Positions 51,019 to 59,015 of a stretch of DNA of 64,000 nt are shown here, in pieces. Position 1 is the first letter of the stretch; every line of letters starts with the position of its first letter. Source of the stretch: Pseudomonas sp. B6002 (GTDB taxonomy: Bacteria > Pseudomonadota > Gammaproteobacteria > Pseudomonadales > Pseudomonadaceae); NCBI RefSeq assembly GCF_013385985.1, contig NZ_JACAOY010000006.1, positions 266,671-330,670 on the forward strand, in the 5' to 3' direction. Both the position numbers and the translations under genes were made by a program. The notes under the pieces are model-generated. The model searched no databases and was not told where the DNA came from. It saw only the letters and a list, made by a program, of their open reading frames with translations.

Positions 51019-51933
51019 ATGCGCCAGGATCAACTCGACGGGCTGGTGACCTTTGTGTGTGTCGCCGAACACGCGAGCTTTTCGGCCGCCGCCGTGCGCC
51101 TGGGCGTGTCGCCCTCGGCGGTGAGCCAGGTGATCCGCAACCTGGAGCAGCGCCTGGGTGTCGCGCTGTTCAACCGCACCACCCGCAGCGTGAGCCTGAC
51201 GGAAGCGGGCGCGGGTTTCCTGGCCAAGGTGCAGCCGGCCGTGAACGCACTGACGGCAGCGGCCCAGGAGGTGGGCGACAGCAGCGGCTTGCCGTCCGGC
51301 CTGCTGCGCCTCAACGTGCCCCGCGCCGGCTACCTGACGGTGCTGCAACCGCTGTTGTCGGCGTTTCTGGAAGCCCACCCGCAGATTGACCTGGAACTGA
51401 CCCTGGAAAATGCCCTGGTCGACATCGTGCGCCTGGGCTTCGATGCAGGCATTCGCTTTGGGGATTTCGTCGAGCAAGACATGGTGGCGGTCAAGGTCGG
51501 GCCGGCGTTGCGTATGCATGTGATCGCGTCCCCTGGCTATCTCGCCCGATACGGCACGCCGAAACACCCGGGCGAATTGCTGCAGCACAACTGCATCGGC
51601 TTTCGTGCGTCGAGTGGCGTGGTGGAACGTTGGGACTTGGCCCGGGGCCAGGAAACGCTGTTGTTGCCGGTGAGCGGGCGGATGATCGTCAATGACTCAT
51701 CGGCGCTGGTGCAAAGCGTGCTGGACGGCTTGGGGATCGGCTACATGATCAGCGGGCATATCGACCCGCTGATTGCGCGAGGTGAACTGGTGAGCCTGTT
51801 CGAAGACTGGTGCCCGACGCTGCCCGGGTACACCCTGTATTACCCCGACCGCCGCCGCGTCAGCCGCAAACTGCGGGCCCTGATCGACTTCCTGCGCCAA
51901 CCGCCTGCTGTTCCGATGGGCGATCGGACATAG
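51019..51933 (+). CDS. LysR-family regulator (periplasmic lyase divergon)
   Basis: 304 residues. HTH LDGLVTFVCVAEHASFSAAA with VSPSAVSQVIRNLEQRLGVA and RTTRSVSLTEAG, the CrgA/DmlR-type subgroup, with effector domain GIRFGDFVEQDMVAV. Divergent from the lyase gene, its probable target. ATG 51019 is chosen as the HTH begins there; GCGGAG lies 8 bases before. Confidence 0.9.
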   Translation: MRQDQLDGLVTFVCVAEHASFSAAAVRLGVSPSAVSQVIRNLEQRLGVALFNRTTRSVSLTEAGAGFLAKVQPAVNALTAAAQEVGDSSGLPSGLLRLNVPRAGYLTVLQPLLSAFLEAHPQIDLELTLENALVDIVRLGFDAGIRFGDFVEQDMVAVKVGPALRMHVIASPGYLARYGTPKHPGELLQHNCIGFRASSGVVERWDLARGQETLLLPVSGRMIVNDSSALVQSVLDGLGIGYMISGHIDPLIARGELVSLFEDWCPTLPGYTLYYPDRRRVSRKLRALIDFLRQPPAVPMGDRT

Positions 51934-51946
51934 GTGTTGTGATGAC

Positions 51947-52083
51947 TGTGGCGAGCGGGCTTGCCCCGCGTTGGGCTGCGAAGCAGCCCTAGGTTGTGGG
52001 CCACTGCGGTGTATCAGTTAAATCGAGGTGCCTGGGTTTGGGGCCGCTTCGCGACCCAACGCGGGGCAAGCCCGCTCGCCACA
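51947..52083. repeat. REPIN, class A (long spacer)
   Basis: TGTGGCGAGCGGGCTTGCCC pairs with GGGCAAGCCCGCTCGCCACA across 137 bp. The spacer holds a further GGGCTGC-GAA-GCAGCCC hairpin. Confidence 0.85.
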
Positions 52084-52132
52084 ACAAGCCCGCAATCCAG
52101 AACAGGCCTGCAGCCGATAACATCAGACCCGC

Positions 52133-52600
52133 TCAGTGCATTTTGCTGTGGTCCATGCCGTCGAGGGCACGGGCGGGGGCCTTGATGTCGATCGTTTGTT
52201 TGTTGCCTTTGGCGTCTTGCACCGTGAGGGTCAGCGGCACCTGGTCGCCTTCCTTGATCTGGCCGGTCAGGCCCATCAGCATCACGTGGTAGCCATTCGG
52301 GTCGAGGGTGACCGCCTTGCCGGCGGGCAGGGCAACCGAGTCCACCGGGCCCATGCGCATCACGTCGTCCTTCATGCTCATCTCATGGATCTGCACGTCC
52401 TTGGCCACCGGCGAGGCTACGCTCAGCAGCTTGCTGTCGCTGTCGGCGGTGACGGTCATGAACGCACCGCTGGACGGCTGGCCCGGCACGCTGGCGCGCA
52501 CCCAGGCGTCGGTGACCAGCACTTGGGCGCTGGCGTGGGCGGCGAGGCCCAGCAGGGTGAGGCCGAGGGTCAGGCGCTTGAGGTGTTGAACGGCAGTCAT
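52133..52600 (-). CDS. PCu(A)C-type periplasmic copper chaperone
   Basis: 155 residues. Signal peptide (LTLGLTLLGLAAHASA), then the PCu(A)C fold with the Cu(I)-binding set HEMSMKDDVMRMGPV...YHVMLMG (H-M-x10-M-x21-H-x-M type), followed by a Met/His tail (DGMDHSKMH). Delivers Cu(I) to the CuA centre of cytochrome oxidase with Sco. The start overlaps the stop of the sco gene (TAATG), so the two are coupled. Confidence 0.9.
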   Translation of the reverse strand: MTAVQHLKRLTLGLTLLGLAAHASAQVLVTDAWVRASVPGQPSSGAFMTVTADSDSKLLSVASPVAKDVQIHEMSMKDDVMRMGPVDSVALPAGKAVTLDPNGYHVMLMGLTGQIKEGDQVPLTLTVQDAKGNKQTIDIKAPARALDGMDHSKMH

Positions 52601-53208
52601 TAGCAGACCTCCATGACGGTGAGCAGGTCTTCTGCGCACTCTTTAGCGGTAAGGGACGCCTGCAGGCCCAGGCGCAGGTTGCCACGGGTGTCGAAGACAA
52701 AACTGGTGGCGGTGTGGGACAGGGTGTAGGTATCACCGGCGGGTATCTTTTCATAAAAGATCCCGAATTCCTTGGCGGCCACGGCGATCTCTTCCGGGGT
52801 GCCGTACAGCGCTTCGAAGCTGGGGTCGAAGGCCTTGACGTACTTGTCGAGAATTTCCGGGGTGTCGCGTTCGGGATCGAGGGTGATGAACACCACCTGC
52901 ATGATCTCGCCGTCGCGGCCCATCAGCTTCTTGGCCTGGGCGGCGCGTGCCAGGGTGGTGGGGCACACCGCCGGGCATTGGGTAAAACCGAAGAACACCA
53001 CCGGCATCAGACCACGGTACGAACTCAGGGTGACGGTCTCGCCGTCGGTGTTCTTGAGCTTGAAGGTGCGGCCCATGATCTTGTCACTGAGGTCCTTGCC
53101 GTACTTGAAGTTCAGCTTGGGGCTGTAGTCACAGCCGCTCAGCAGGCTGCCCAGGCCCAACAGGCCCATACCGGTCAGCACTTTGCGGCGGGTGAATAAC
53201 GTACTCAT
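52600..53208 (-). CDS. Sco1/SenC-family copper protein
   Basis: 202 residues. N-terminus FTRRKVLTGMGLLGLGSLLSGC combines a twin-arginine-like motif with a lipobox, so it is probably a lipoprotein, possibly exported by Tat. The Sco site is complete: FTQCPAVCPTT (CxxxC) and distal His in TLSHTATSFVFD. Works with the PCu(A)C protein in copper insertion. ATG 53208 is the only start giving a signal sequence. Confidence 0.9.
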   Translation of the reverse strand: MSTLFTRRKVLTGMGLLGLGSLLSGCDYSPKLNFKYGKDLSDKIMGRTFKLKNTDGETVTLSSYRGLMPVVFFGFTQCPAVCPTTLARAAQAKKLMGRDGEIMQVVFITLDPERDTPEILDKYVKAFDPSFEALYGTPEEIAVAAKEFGIFYEKIPAGDTYTLSHTATSFVFDTRGNLRLGLQASLTAKECAEDLLTVMEVC

Positions 53209-53388
53209 CAACTGTGCATCCTGTGAAACGCCTGCATTGCCCTGGAGCTGCACATCAGGCTTGGGAAAGGAGTAACGATGCGGGTGCACAGTCTACCAAC
53301 CCGGGCCAGCCCACGTAATCTGCGACGTTCTGCCACAGGGGCGCGTCGTGCTTCATCCGGGCGCGGCTTCGGTGGTAGAGTCGCCGCC

Positions 53389-53772
53389 ATGAAATTGAGC
53401 CACCCCGACCGCGCCCTGATCGCCTGGACCCTGTACTTCTGCGTGCTGATGAACGTGTTCGTCTGCGGTTTGGGGCATGGCCAGATGATGGGCCAACAGC
53501 TCAACGGGATCGGTGGCGCGTTCTGTTCCGTGGAGGGCAAGCAGGCGCCACTTTCCGACAAAGGGTTGAGTAACCCGGCGTCCAGCAACATCTCGAACTA
53601 CTTTGCCTGCCCGGTGTGCAACGCGGTGACCGTCGCCATCGTGTTCCTGATCGGCCTGGCCTGGTTGCTCGGCCTTGGGCAAATCCCACGCCCGGCCCAT
53701 GAACGGCGCAGCAAGGCGCCGCCCCGATATTCCTGGCCGTCGGCCAACCCTCGCGCTTCTCCCGCTTTCTGA
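53389..53772 (+). CDS. DUF2946-family protein
   Basis: 127 residues. LIAWTLYFCVLMNVFVCGLG is a membrane-anchoring segment, followed by HGQMMG and a pair of Cys in YFACPVCNAVT, then a second hydrophobic stretch. DUF2946 genes usually lie beside PCu(A)C/Sco genes and are copper-responsive. Here it is divergent from them, sharing a 180-bp promoter region. Confidence 0.8.
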   Translation: MKLSHPDRALIAWTLYFCVLMNVFVCGLGHGQMMGQQLNGIGGAFCSVEGKQAPLSDKGLSNPASSNISNYFACPVCNAVTVAIVFLIGLAWLLGLGQIPRPAHERRSKAPPRYSWPSANPRASPAF

Positions 53773-53834
53773 CGTGTGCCTTGGGCCTCCTGTGACCAGG
53801 GGGCGTTCTATCGTCACGACTGTGAGTGCGTTCC

Positions 53835-54380
53835 ATGAACCCTGTATTGCCTGCCGGCGCTCGCCGCCTGGTCAGCAAGGCGTCCCGTCGCCTGCGCGCA
53901 GAACCGACTCTGCCTGACTATCCGAGCAATTCCCGTTGTTTCGTGCACCTGGATGCACGCCTGCTGCCCCATTGGCACACCTTGTTCGACATCTGCCCGG
54001 CGTTGCTCAAGCTCGACCCACCGGAAGGCCTGAACCTGTTCCGCAGCTTCATGACCTGGGCCTACCGTAACCAGCCGCCGCTGGACTGGACTTATCACCT
54101 GAATATCTGCCGCTGGCTGCTCGGCTCGGCCTATCGCACGCAGATCGACGACGAACCGATCGAAGCGTTCATGGCCGCTGCGGCTGCGTGCTGGGTCAAC
54201 ACGGACGACAGCCAGGCCCGGGGTGTGGTCCTGGCCTGGCGAGGTACGCGGGTATTCGATTGGAAGGGCGACGCGTTGCCCGCTGCCGAGCGTCAGCCGT
54301 TGCCGACGCCGGTGGGGGATTTCGCCTGGTGCCCGTTGACGGTGCGGGGTGAGTTCAGCGGGTGGTTGCTGGTGCCGTGA
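53835..54380 (+). CDS. Conserved hypothetical protein (181 aa)
   Basis: 181 residues, cytoplasmic, rich in Trp (e.g. TWAYRNQPPLDWTYHLNICR). No motif I recognise. ATG 53835 is chosen; GTG 53826 is in frame. It overlaps the convergent NmrA-family gene by 26 bp. Confidence 0.65.
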   Translation: MNPVLPAGARRLVSKASRRLRAEPTLPDYPSNSRCFVHLDARLLPHWHTLFDICPALLKLDPPEGLNLFRSFMTWAYRNQPPLDWTYHLNICRWLLGSAYRTQIDDEPIEAFMAAAAACWVNTDDSQARGVVLAWRGTRVFDWKGDALPAAERQPLPTPVGDFAWCPLTVRGEFSGWLLVP

Positions 54381-55269
54381 GGTGCTGGCGGATCCAACTT
54401 TTGACGTCTGTCACCGCAATCTGGTGCTGTGCATTGAAGGTCACGGCGGGGTCCCAGGCCACGCCGTGGCCTTGGGCGAACACGGCGCGGTATTTCTTCA
54501 AGTTGTCGTCCGGCGTCTCTGCCAGTTCCGCCTGCAAGAACGGCACTGACCAGGGCGTGCGTTCGAGGCTAATGCCCAGCACTGCGTCCACGGTATCGGC
54601 CAGTTGCCCGTAGGTCAGGGTGTCGCCGGCGGTGAACACCACTTGGTTGGTGAGTGGCGGTTCAGCCAGCACGATCTGCGCGGTCAGCCGGCCGATATCC
54701 TCTGGGGTGGTGACGGTGACAGCGGTGTCCCAATCACCCAGGGCATGCACGGTATTGTTGGGTAAATCGACCACACCAAAGGACGGTTCAAACAGGAAAC
54801 TGGTGAACATCCCGGTGGAGATGATCAGCCACTGCGTGCCTTGTTGGCCGCGCAGCAGGTCGCGTACATCCAGTTGTTCATCGAAGGTGTCCTGCGGGCT
54901 GCCACGGCCGATCACGTCGTAGTCCACACCAAACTGCCACGGCACATAGCGTTGCACGCCGCCTTCGATGGCCGCCCGTGCGAGCTTGCGCTGGGTGCCC
55001 GGGCCTGCGGCAAACCCGGTGCAACAGATGACCGTGGCGAAGGGCGCGAAAAGCGCGGCGAGGGTGCTTTGGCTATCGTTCTGCAAGTCGCCGGCGAGCA
55101 ACTCGATACCCAATGTTTGCAGCTGCCGGGCGGTGGCCGATTGCAGGCTGGCAGGGCGCAGCACGACGGCTATTCGCGTGGTGTGTGACGCGGCTGAAGC
55201 GGCCAGCGCTTGCAGCACAGCCATGCCCAGTTCCCCGGCGCCGAGTACCAGAATGGAAGAAGGGGTCAT
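54355..55269 (-). CDS. NmrA-family NAD(P)-binding protein
   Basis: 304 residues. Rossmann motif SILVLGAGELGMAVLQAL at the N-terminus; the isoflavone-reductase-like pattern ATVICCTGFAAGPGTQ, RYVPWQFGVDYDVIG and ISTGMFTSFL follows. May be a redox sensor or reductase. Divergent from an HxlR regulator that probably responds to a reactive electrophile and controls it. Confidence 0.85.
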   Translation of the reverse strand: MTPSSILVLGAGELGMAVLQALAASAASHTTRIAVVLRPASLQSATARQLQTLGIELLAGDLQNDSQSTLAALFAPFATVICCTGFAAGPGTQRKLARAAIEGGVQRYVPWQFGVDYDVIGRGSPQDTFDEQLDVRDLLRGQQGTQWLIISTGMFTSFLFEPSFGVVDLPNNTVHALGDWDTAVTVTTPEDIGRLTAQIVLAEPPLTNQVVFTAGDTLTYGQLADTVDAVLGISLERTPWSVPFLQAELAETPDDNLKKYRAVFAQGHGVAWDPAVTFNAQHQIAVTDVKSWIRQHLTAPATTR

Positions 55270-55360
55270 AGGGTTCTCCGTCGAGGTTGAAAGTCGTGGC
55301 ATGCTTGCAGAATTAGTCGCCACGCATAAGAAGGCACACCAGTGATACCGGGAGAACAGC

Positions 55361-55771
55361 ATGGATAACCACGAGATCATCCGACGCTCGCAAGCGGCCT
55401 GCGATGCCCTGAGCGCAGACGATGACGGCCTCAAGCGCGAGCTGCTGACCCATGCCGGCAACCGGTGGTCCCTGGGGATCGTGCATGTGCTGGGCGTGAA
55501 CGGCCGGTTGCGCCATGCCGAGATCGGCCGGCGCATGAAAGGCGTGACCCAGCGCATGCTCACCCGCACGCTGCGCCAGTTGGAACGCGATGGCCTGGTG
55601 CTGCGCCATGACTTCGAAGAAGTGCCGCCCAAGGTCGAATACGAACTGTCATCCCTCGGCACGCAGCTACTGGTGAACATGTTCCCGCTGTGGAATTGGG
55701 TGGTGGACAACGCCGATGCGTTTCGCCAGGCGCGGGAACGCTTTGATGCCACCCGAGATGAGGCTTTGTAA
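55361..55771 (+). CDS. HxlR-family transcriptional regulator
   Basis: 136 residues of one winged helix: NRWSLGIVHVLGVNGRLRHA, MKGVTQRMLTRTLRQLERDG and PKVEYELSSLGTQLL are the family signature. A single Cys near the N-terminus (SQAACDAL) could sense oxidants or aldehydes. GGGAG precedes ATG 55361. Divergent partner of the NmrA gene. Confidence 0.9.
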   Translation: MDNHEIIRRSQAACDALSADDDGLKRELLTHAGNRWSLGIVHVLGVNGRLRHAEIGRRMKGVTQRMLTRTLRQLERDGLVLRHDFEEVPPKVEYELSSLGTQLLVNMFPLWNWVVDNADAFRQARERFDATRDEAL

Positions 55772-55780
55772 TCGGCAACA

Positions 55781-55800
55781 GGCGCGGCACACTACGCGCC
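55781..55800 (+). terminator. Weak hairpin after hxlR-like gene
   Basis: GGCGCG-N8-CGCGCC followed by TTCAACGCC; short stem and no T-run, so only a tentative terminator. Confidence 0.3.
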
Positions 55801-55827
55801 TTCAACGCCTCACCTTCAAGGATTGCC

Positions 55828-57012
55828 ATGGATTGCAGGGTCAAACAATACGCTTCGTTGTTGTGGCTTGCCGGAGTATTGCTGGGTGCCGGCACACCGG
55901 CCTGGGCCGCCTCCTTTGATTGCAGGAAAGCCACGACGCCCGTCGAGCAGACGCTCTGCGCCAATGCCGAATTGAGCCGCCTCGACACCACGCTGGGCGA
56001 GCACTACCGGCGTGCCATGGGCAAGCTCGAAGGTGCGCCGCGTGAGGCGTTGCGCAACGGCCAACGCGCCTGGCTGCAAACCCGCAATGCTTGCGGCGTT
56101 GAAGTCACCTGCCTGCAACCCTTGTTGAGCCAGCGAGTGGTCGAAGTGGGCAAGCTCACCCAGCCGGACACTGCCGAGCTGGACGCGATCATCGCGAGTC
56201 TTCCCGACCGCCCGGCCGACGCCGCCAAAGGCTTGCGCGATTACCCCTCGAGTGAGCTGGCGGCGGCGTGGCTGGTGTACCTGCAACGTTTCGAACCCAC
56301 CAGCGGGGTGACCGCTGAAGAAGCCGACGCCAACCGCCAGCAGGTGTTGGCAGTGCTCAAGACCGACAGCTTCCCCTGGGGGATTTACCAGGACCTGGAC
56401 AACGACCCCAAGGTCAGCCGCGACCAGGTCATGCTGACCCTGCTGCGCATGATGATCGAGCGTGCGCAGTACGCGTTTTTCGGCGACCAGCGCGCCTATG
56501 TGCACTGCTTTGTGTTCAGTCGCCACGGCGCTGATGCCTACGCGGCGTTCGGGCCGTTGTATGGCTCCACCCGCGACACGTTCGCCCCGGTGTGCGCGCC
56601 TCAGGGTGACCTGTTCAAACAGGCGCCCTGGACCCAGTTGGAAGCTGGTTTCGACCCCGCCATCGACAAGGCCAGCGGCAATACCGGCACCATCCGCTTT
56701 GCCAGCTATGCCGCGTGGAATGTGCTGGGGCTTCGTGCCACGGTCTCGCCACGGGACTTCCTCACACCGGCCGCGCCCGCGCAAGATCCCGCCGCCGCTA
56801 TAAGCAGCTGGACCGATGACGCGCTATGGCCAAAAAAATCCCGTCAGCAGGCACTGGCCGCCATCGAGCCTGTACGGCAAGTGACGGCGACCTGGTTGCA
56901 GCGCGAGCGCGGGCTATCGGCCGATGACGCACGCAGGGCAGCGCGGGAAATTGTCCGGCAGTGGCTGGACCAGCGCCTGGACTTTATCGGCGACTACGAC
57001 GGCAGCGAATAA
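55828..57012 (+). CDS. LprI/DUF1311-containing secreted protein
   Basis: 394 residues. Signal peptide to about residue 27, then a DUF1311 (LprI) module with the cysteine pattern FDCRKATTPVEQTLCANAEL and LRNGQRAWLQTRNACG plus VTCLQP. The long C-terminal part has no motif known to me. LprI proteins inhibit lysozyme; activity here is an inference from the N-terminal module only. Confidence 0.78.
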   Translation: MDCRVKQYASLLWLAGVLLGAGTPAWAASFDCRKATTPVEQTLCANAELSRLDTTLGEHYRRAMGKLEGAPREALRNGQRAWLQTRNACGVEVTCLQPLLSQRVVEVGKLTQPDTAELDAIIASLPDRPADAAKGLRDYPSSELAAAWLVYLQRFEPTSGVTAEEADANRQQVLAVLKTDSFPWGIYQDLDNDPKVSRDQVMLTLLRMMIERAQYAFFGDQRAYVHCFVFSRHGADAYAAFGPLYGSTRDTFAPVCAPQGDLFKQAPWTQLEAGFDPAIDKASGNTGTIRFASYAAWNVLGLRATVSPRDFLTPAAPAQDPAAAISSWTDDALWPKKSRQQALAAIEPVRQVTATWLQRERGLSADDARRAAREIVRQWLDQRLDFIGDYDGSE

Positions 57013-57016
57013 GCCG

Positions 57017-57304
57017 CTAACTCCCGGTGCGAGGTGTGCGGCTCGGCGGGGTTTTATCGCTGCGGTGCTTGGGTTTGGGGGTCGGTTTGGCGCTGTCTTT
57101 TTTCGGCGTCGAATCGGCTTTTTTGTCGCTGTCGGCGGGGCTGCTGGGGTAGGTGCCTGGCGGCAGGGCAGAGCCTGCGGCATTGTCCCCGCTCAAGCTG
57201 GGCGGTGGGCTGGTGTCATCGCCGAAGGCCGCGTAGGCCGGGCTGCCCAGCCATCCGGCGAGGCAGATGATCAACACGATGTTGCGCGAGATATCGGTCT
57301 TCAT
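57017..57304 (-). CDS. Small secreted Pro/Lys-rich protein
   Basis: 95 residues. Signal sequence (DISRNIVLIICLAGWLGSPA), mature region low-complexity and rich in Pro, Ser, Lys, Asp (KPTPKPKHRSDKTPPS). Probably periplasmic and disordered. Stop lies 4 bp from the stop of the convergent LprI-like gene. Confidence 0.6.
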   Translation of the reverse strand: MKTDISRNIVLIICLAGWLGSPAYAAFGDDTSPPPSLSGDNAAGSALPPGTYPSSPADSDKKADSTPKKDSAKPTPKPKHRSDKTPPSRTPRTGS

Positions 57305-57493
57305 GACGTGATCCCTTTTCCATGTTTCGTCGCCTCCGGGTCAATTCAAGGCGGCTCACTAATTGGGAGTCATGGTGTGGAACCAAAGTTTGGAAAATTT
57401 CCCCGTGCGCGACGAAAGGCCATCGCCGGGCAGTTTTAATGAACCCTCACGCCGATCCCTTGACCTAATGCATACGACCTCAGGAGGTGACGC

Positions 57494-57700
57494 ATGCAAA
57501 TAGACTATGTCTGGATCGGTTTGGCGGTGATTTTGCTGCTGTTGGAGCTGTGGGCGATCAACATCGTATTACGCAGCACCGGTGGTTGGGAGACCAAGGG
57601 GCTGTGGCTGATCATTCTGATTTTCGTACCGCTGTTCGGGCTTATCGCCTGGGCCATGTTCGGGCCTAAACGCGAGATGCCTGATCAGCGTCGAAGCTGA
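57494..57700 (+). CDS. PLDc_N-domain small membrane protein
   Basis: 68 residues with two transmembrane helices (VWIGLAVILLLLELWAINIV; LWLIILIFVPLFGLIAWAMF) ending GPKR, the PLDc_N module usually found before phospholipase D-like domains, here alone. Strong AGGAGGTG 7 bases upstream. Role unknown. Confidence 0.82.
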   Translation: MQIDYVWIGLAVILLLLELWAINIVLRSTGGWETKGLWLIILIFVPLFGLIAWAMFGPKREMPDQRRS

Positions 57701-57714
57701 AGTAGCAGGTAAAA

Positions 57715-57741
57715 AAACAGGCGCCTCAGGGCGCCTGTTTT
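57715..57741. terminator. Bidirectional rho-independent terminator
   Basis: AAAACAGGCGCC-TCA-GGGCGCCTGTTTT: a GC-rich stem with A-run before and T-run after, between two convergent genes, so it can end transcripts from both the PLDc_N and PfpI-family genes. Confidence 0.85.
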
Positions 57742-57758
57742 CATTCAACGGTGGGCCA

Positions 57759-58319
57759 TCAACCGGCAACGGCCTTGGCAATCGCGTCGTTGAATGCCGG
57801 CAGGTCGTCCGGCGTGCGTGAGGTGATCAGCGTCCAGCCATTGGCCTTGCACTCTTTGACCTGTGCGTCCACCCAATCGGCCGCGCCGGCGTTGATCAGG
57901 TCCGTGCGCACGCTTTTGTACGAGGTGAGGGTCTTGCCCTTGATGACACCAGCGTCGATCAACGCCCAGGGGCCGTGACAAATGGCCGCCACGGGTTTGC
58001 CCGCTTTGACGAACTCATTGATCAGCTTGAGCGCTGCCGCGTCCTGGCGCAGGGTATCGGCATTTACAGTGCCGCCAGGGATGATCAGGGCATCAAAGTC
58101 GGCGCTGGAGACCTCGGACAATTTGGCATCGGATTCCACCGCCTTATCTTTCTCGGTGTCGCCCACAAAGGTCTGGGTCGTACCGCCCTTGCTGGAGGCG
58201 TGGGTCACGGTCGCGCCATCGCCACGCAGTTGCTGCAGAGGCTTGAGCAGTTCGTCGCGCTCGATACCGGTGTTGGAGGTGATGATCAGGATCTTCTTGG
58301 CAGTGAGTCGGGAACTCAT
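57759..58319 (-). CDS. DJ-1/PfpI-family protein
   Basis: 186 residues. ADFDALIIPGGTVNADTLRQ and AAICHGPWALIDAGVIKG (nucleophile-elbow Cys in CHG) are the PfpI signature; SRTPDDLPAFNDAIAKAV closes the domain. Likely a stress-related glyoxalase/deglycase-like or chaperone-like protein. ATG 58319 begins the conserved part. Confidence 0.88.
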   Translation of the reverse strand: MSSRLTAKKILIITSNTGIERDELLKPLQQLRGDGATVTHASSKGGTTQTFVGDTEKDKAVESDAKLSEVSSADFDALIIPGGTVNADTLRQDAAALKLINEFVKAGKPVAAICHGPWALIDAGVIKGKTLTSYKSVRTDLINAGAADWVDAQVKECKANGWTLITSRTPDDLPAFNDAIAKAVAG

Positions 58320-58448
58320 GGTGGGGTGTCTCCTGTGGCGCACGTTGGATGGGAAGGTGTGACTACCGTCTGTTGAGCGGGCGTGTGTGCCGAAGGTTTA
58401 AATTAATTCGCGTTTATTTCTCCGATGGTCCGCCAGAGCAACTTCCTT

Positions 58449-58476
58449 GAACTATCACCTGGGAGCGGGCCTCTGC
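58449..58476 (+). promoter_or_regulatory. Candidate AlgU (sigma-22)-type promoter
   Basis: GAACTA, 17-base spacer, then TCTGC resembles GAACTT-N16/17-TCTGA. It lies about 50 bases before a short ORF leading into the HhH/DUF72 pair. The match is imperfect at two positions. Confidence 0.25.
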
Positions 58477-58527
58477 TGTTTACAGTCCGCTGTTTCAAGG
58501 GCCGTTCAACTGCCAGGAGCCATCGCC

Positions 58528-58581
58528 ATGATCCCGTTCGCCTGTGATGAAAAAAGCCATGATCCCACGCTGGGGGAATAA
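58528..58581 (+). CDS. 17-codon upstream ORF (possible leader peptide)
   Basis: ATG 58528 with CAGGAG 9 bases upstream opens a 17-residue frame, MIPFACDEKSHDPTLGE, ending TAA 2 bases before the ATG of the HhH gene. The strong site and tight spacing suggest translational coupling. No family resemblance. Confidence 0.35.
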   Translation: MIPFACDEKSHDPTLGE

Positions 58582-58583
58582 CC

Positions 58584-59015
58584 ATGGCCCGTTCGATTAG
58601 TGCATCAGAACTGGGCATCGACCTCACGTCGGAAGACGACAACAGCCTGTTCAAGTGGTTTATCGCCAGTTTTCTCATGGGCAAGCGCATTCAAGCGCCC
58701 ATCGCGGCCCAGGCTTATCGGGTGATTGTCGAGGAGGAGGGCTGCGATACGGCGCGCAAGCTGCAGCATTGCACCTCGGCTCAATTGGTCGCTATGCTCG
58801 GGCGTGCACATTACGTGCGTTACGACGAGTCCACGGCGCAACGCCTGCTCGACCTGAGTGCCAGGTTGAATGCGCAATACGCGGGCAACATCACGCAGAT
58901 GCGTGACGCCAGTGAAGACCGCCAGTCATTTGAAAAACGCCTTGCCGAATTCGATGGTGTGGGCCCCAAGACCATTGAGATTTTCATGCGCGATGCAGCC
59001 GCGGTGCTGTTTTGA
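58584..59015 (+). CDS. Helix-hairpin-helix (HhH-GPD-like) protein
   Basis: 143 residues. FKWFIASFLMGKRIQAPIAA and the helix-hairpin-helix FDGVGPKTIEIFMRDAA resemble the DNA-contacting half of endonuclease III-type glycosylases. At 143 residues it is shorter than active glycosylases and no Fe-S cysteine cluster is present, so catalysis is doubtful. Overlaps the DUF72 gene by 4 bp. Confidence 0.75.
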   Translation: MARSISASELGIDLTSEDDNSLFKWFIASFLMGKRIQAPIAAQAYRVIVEEEGCDTARKLQHCTSAQLVAMLGRAHYVRYDESTAQRLLDLSARLNAQYAGNITQMRDASEDRQSFEKRLAEFDGVGPKTIEIFMRDAAAVLF

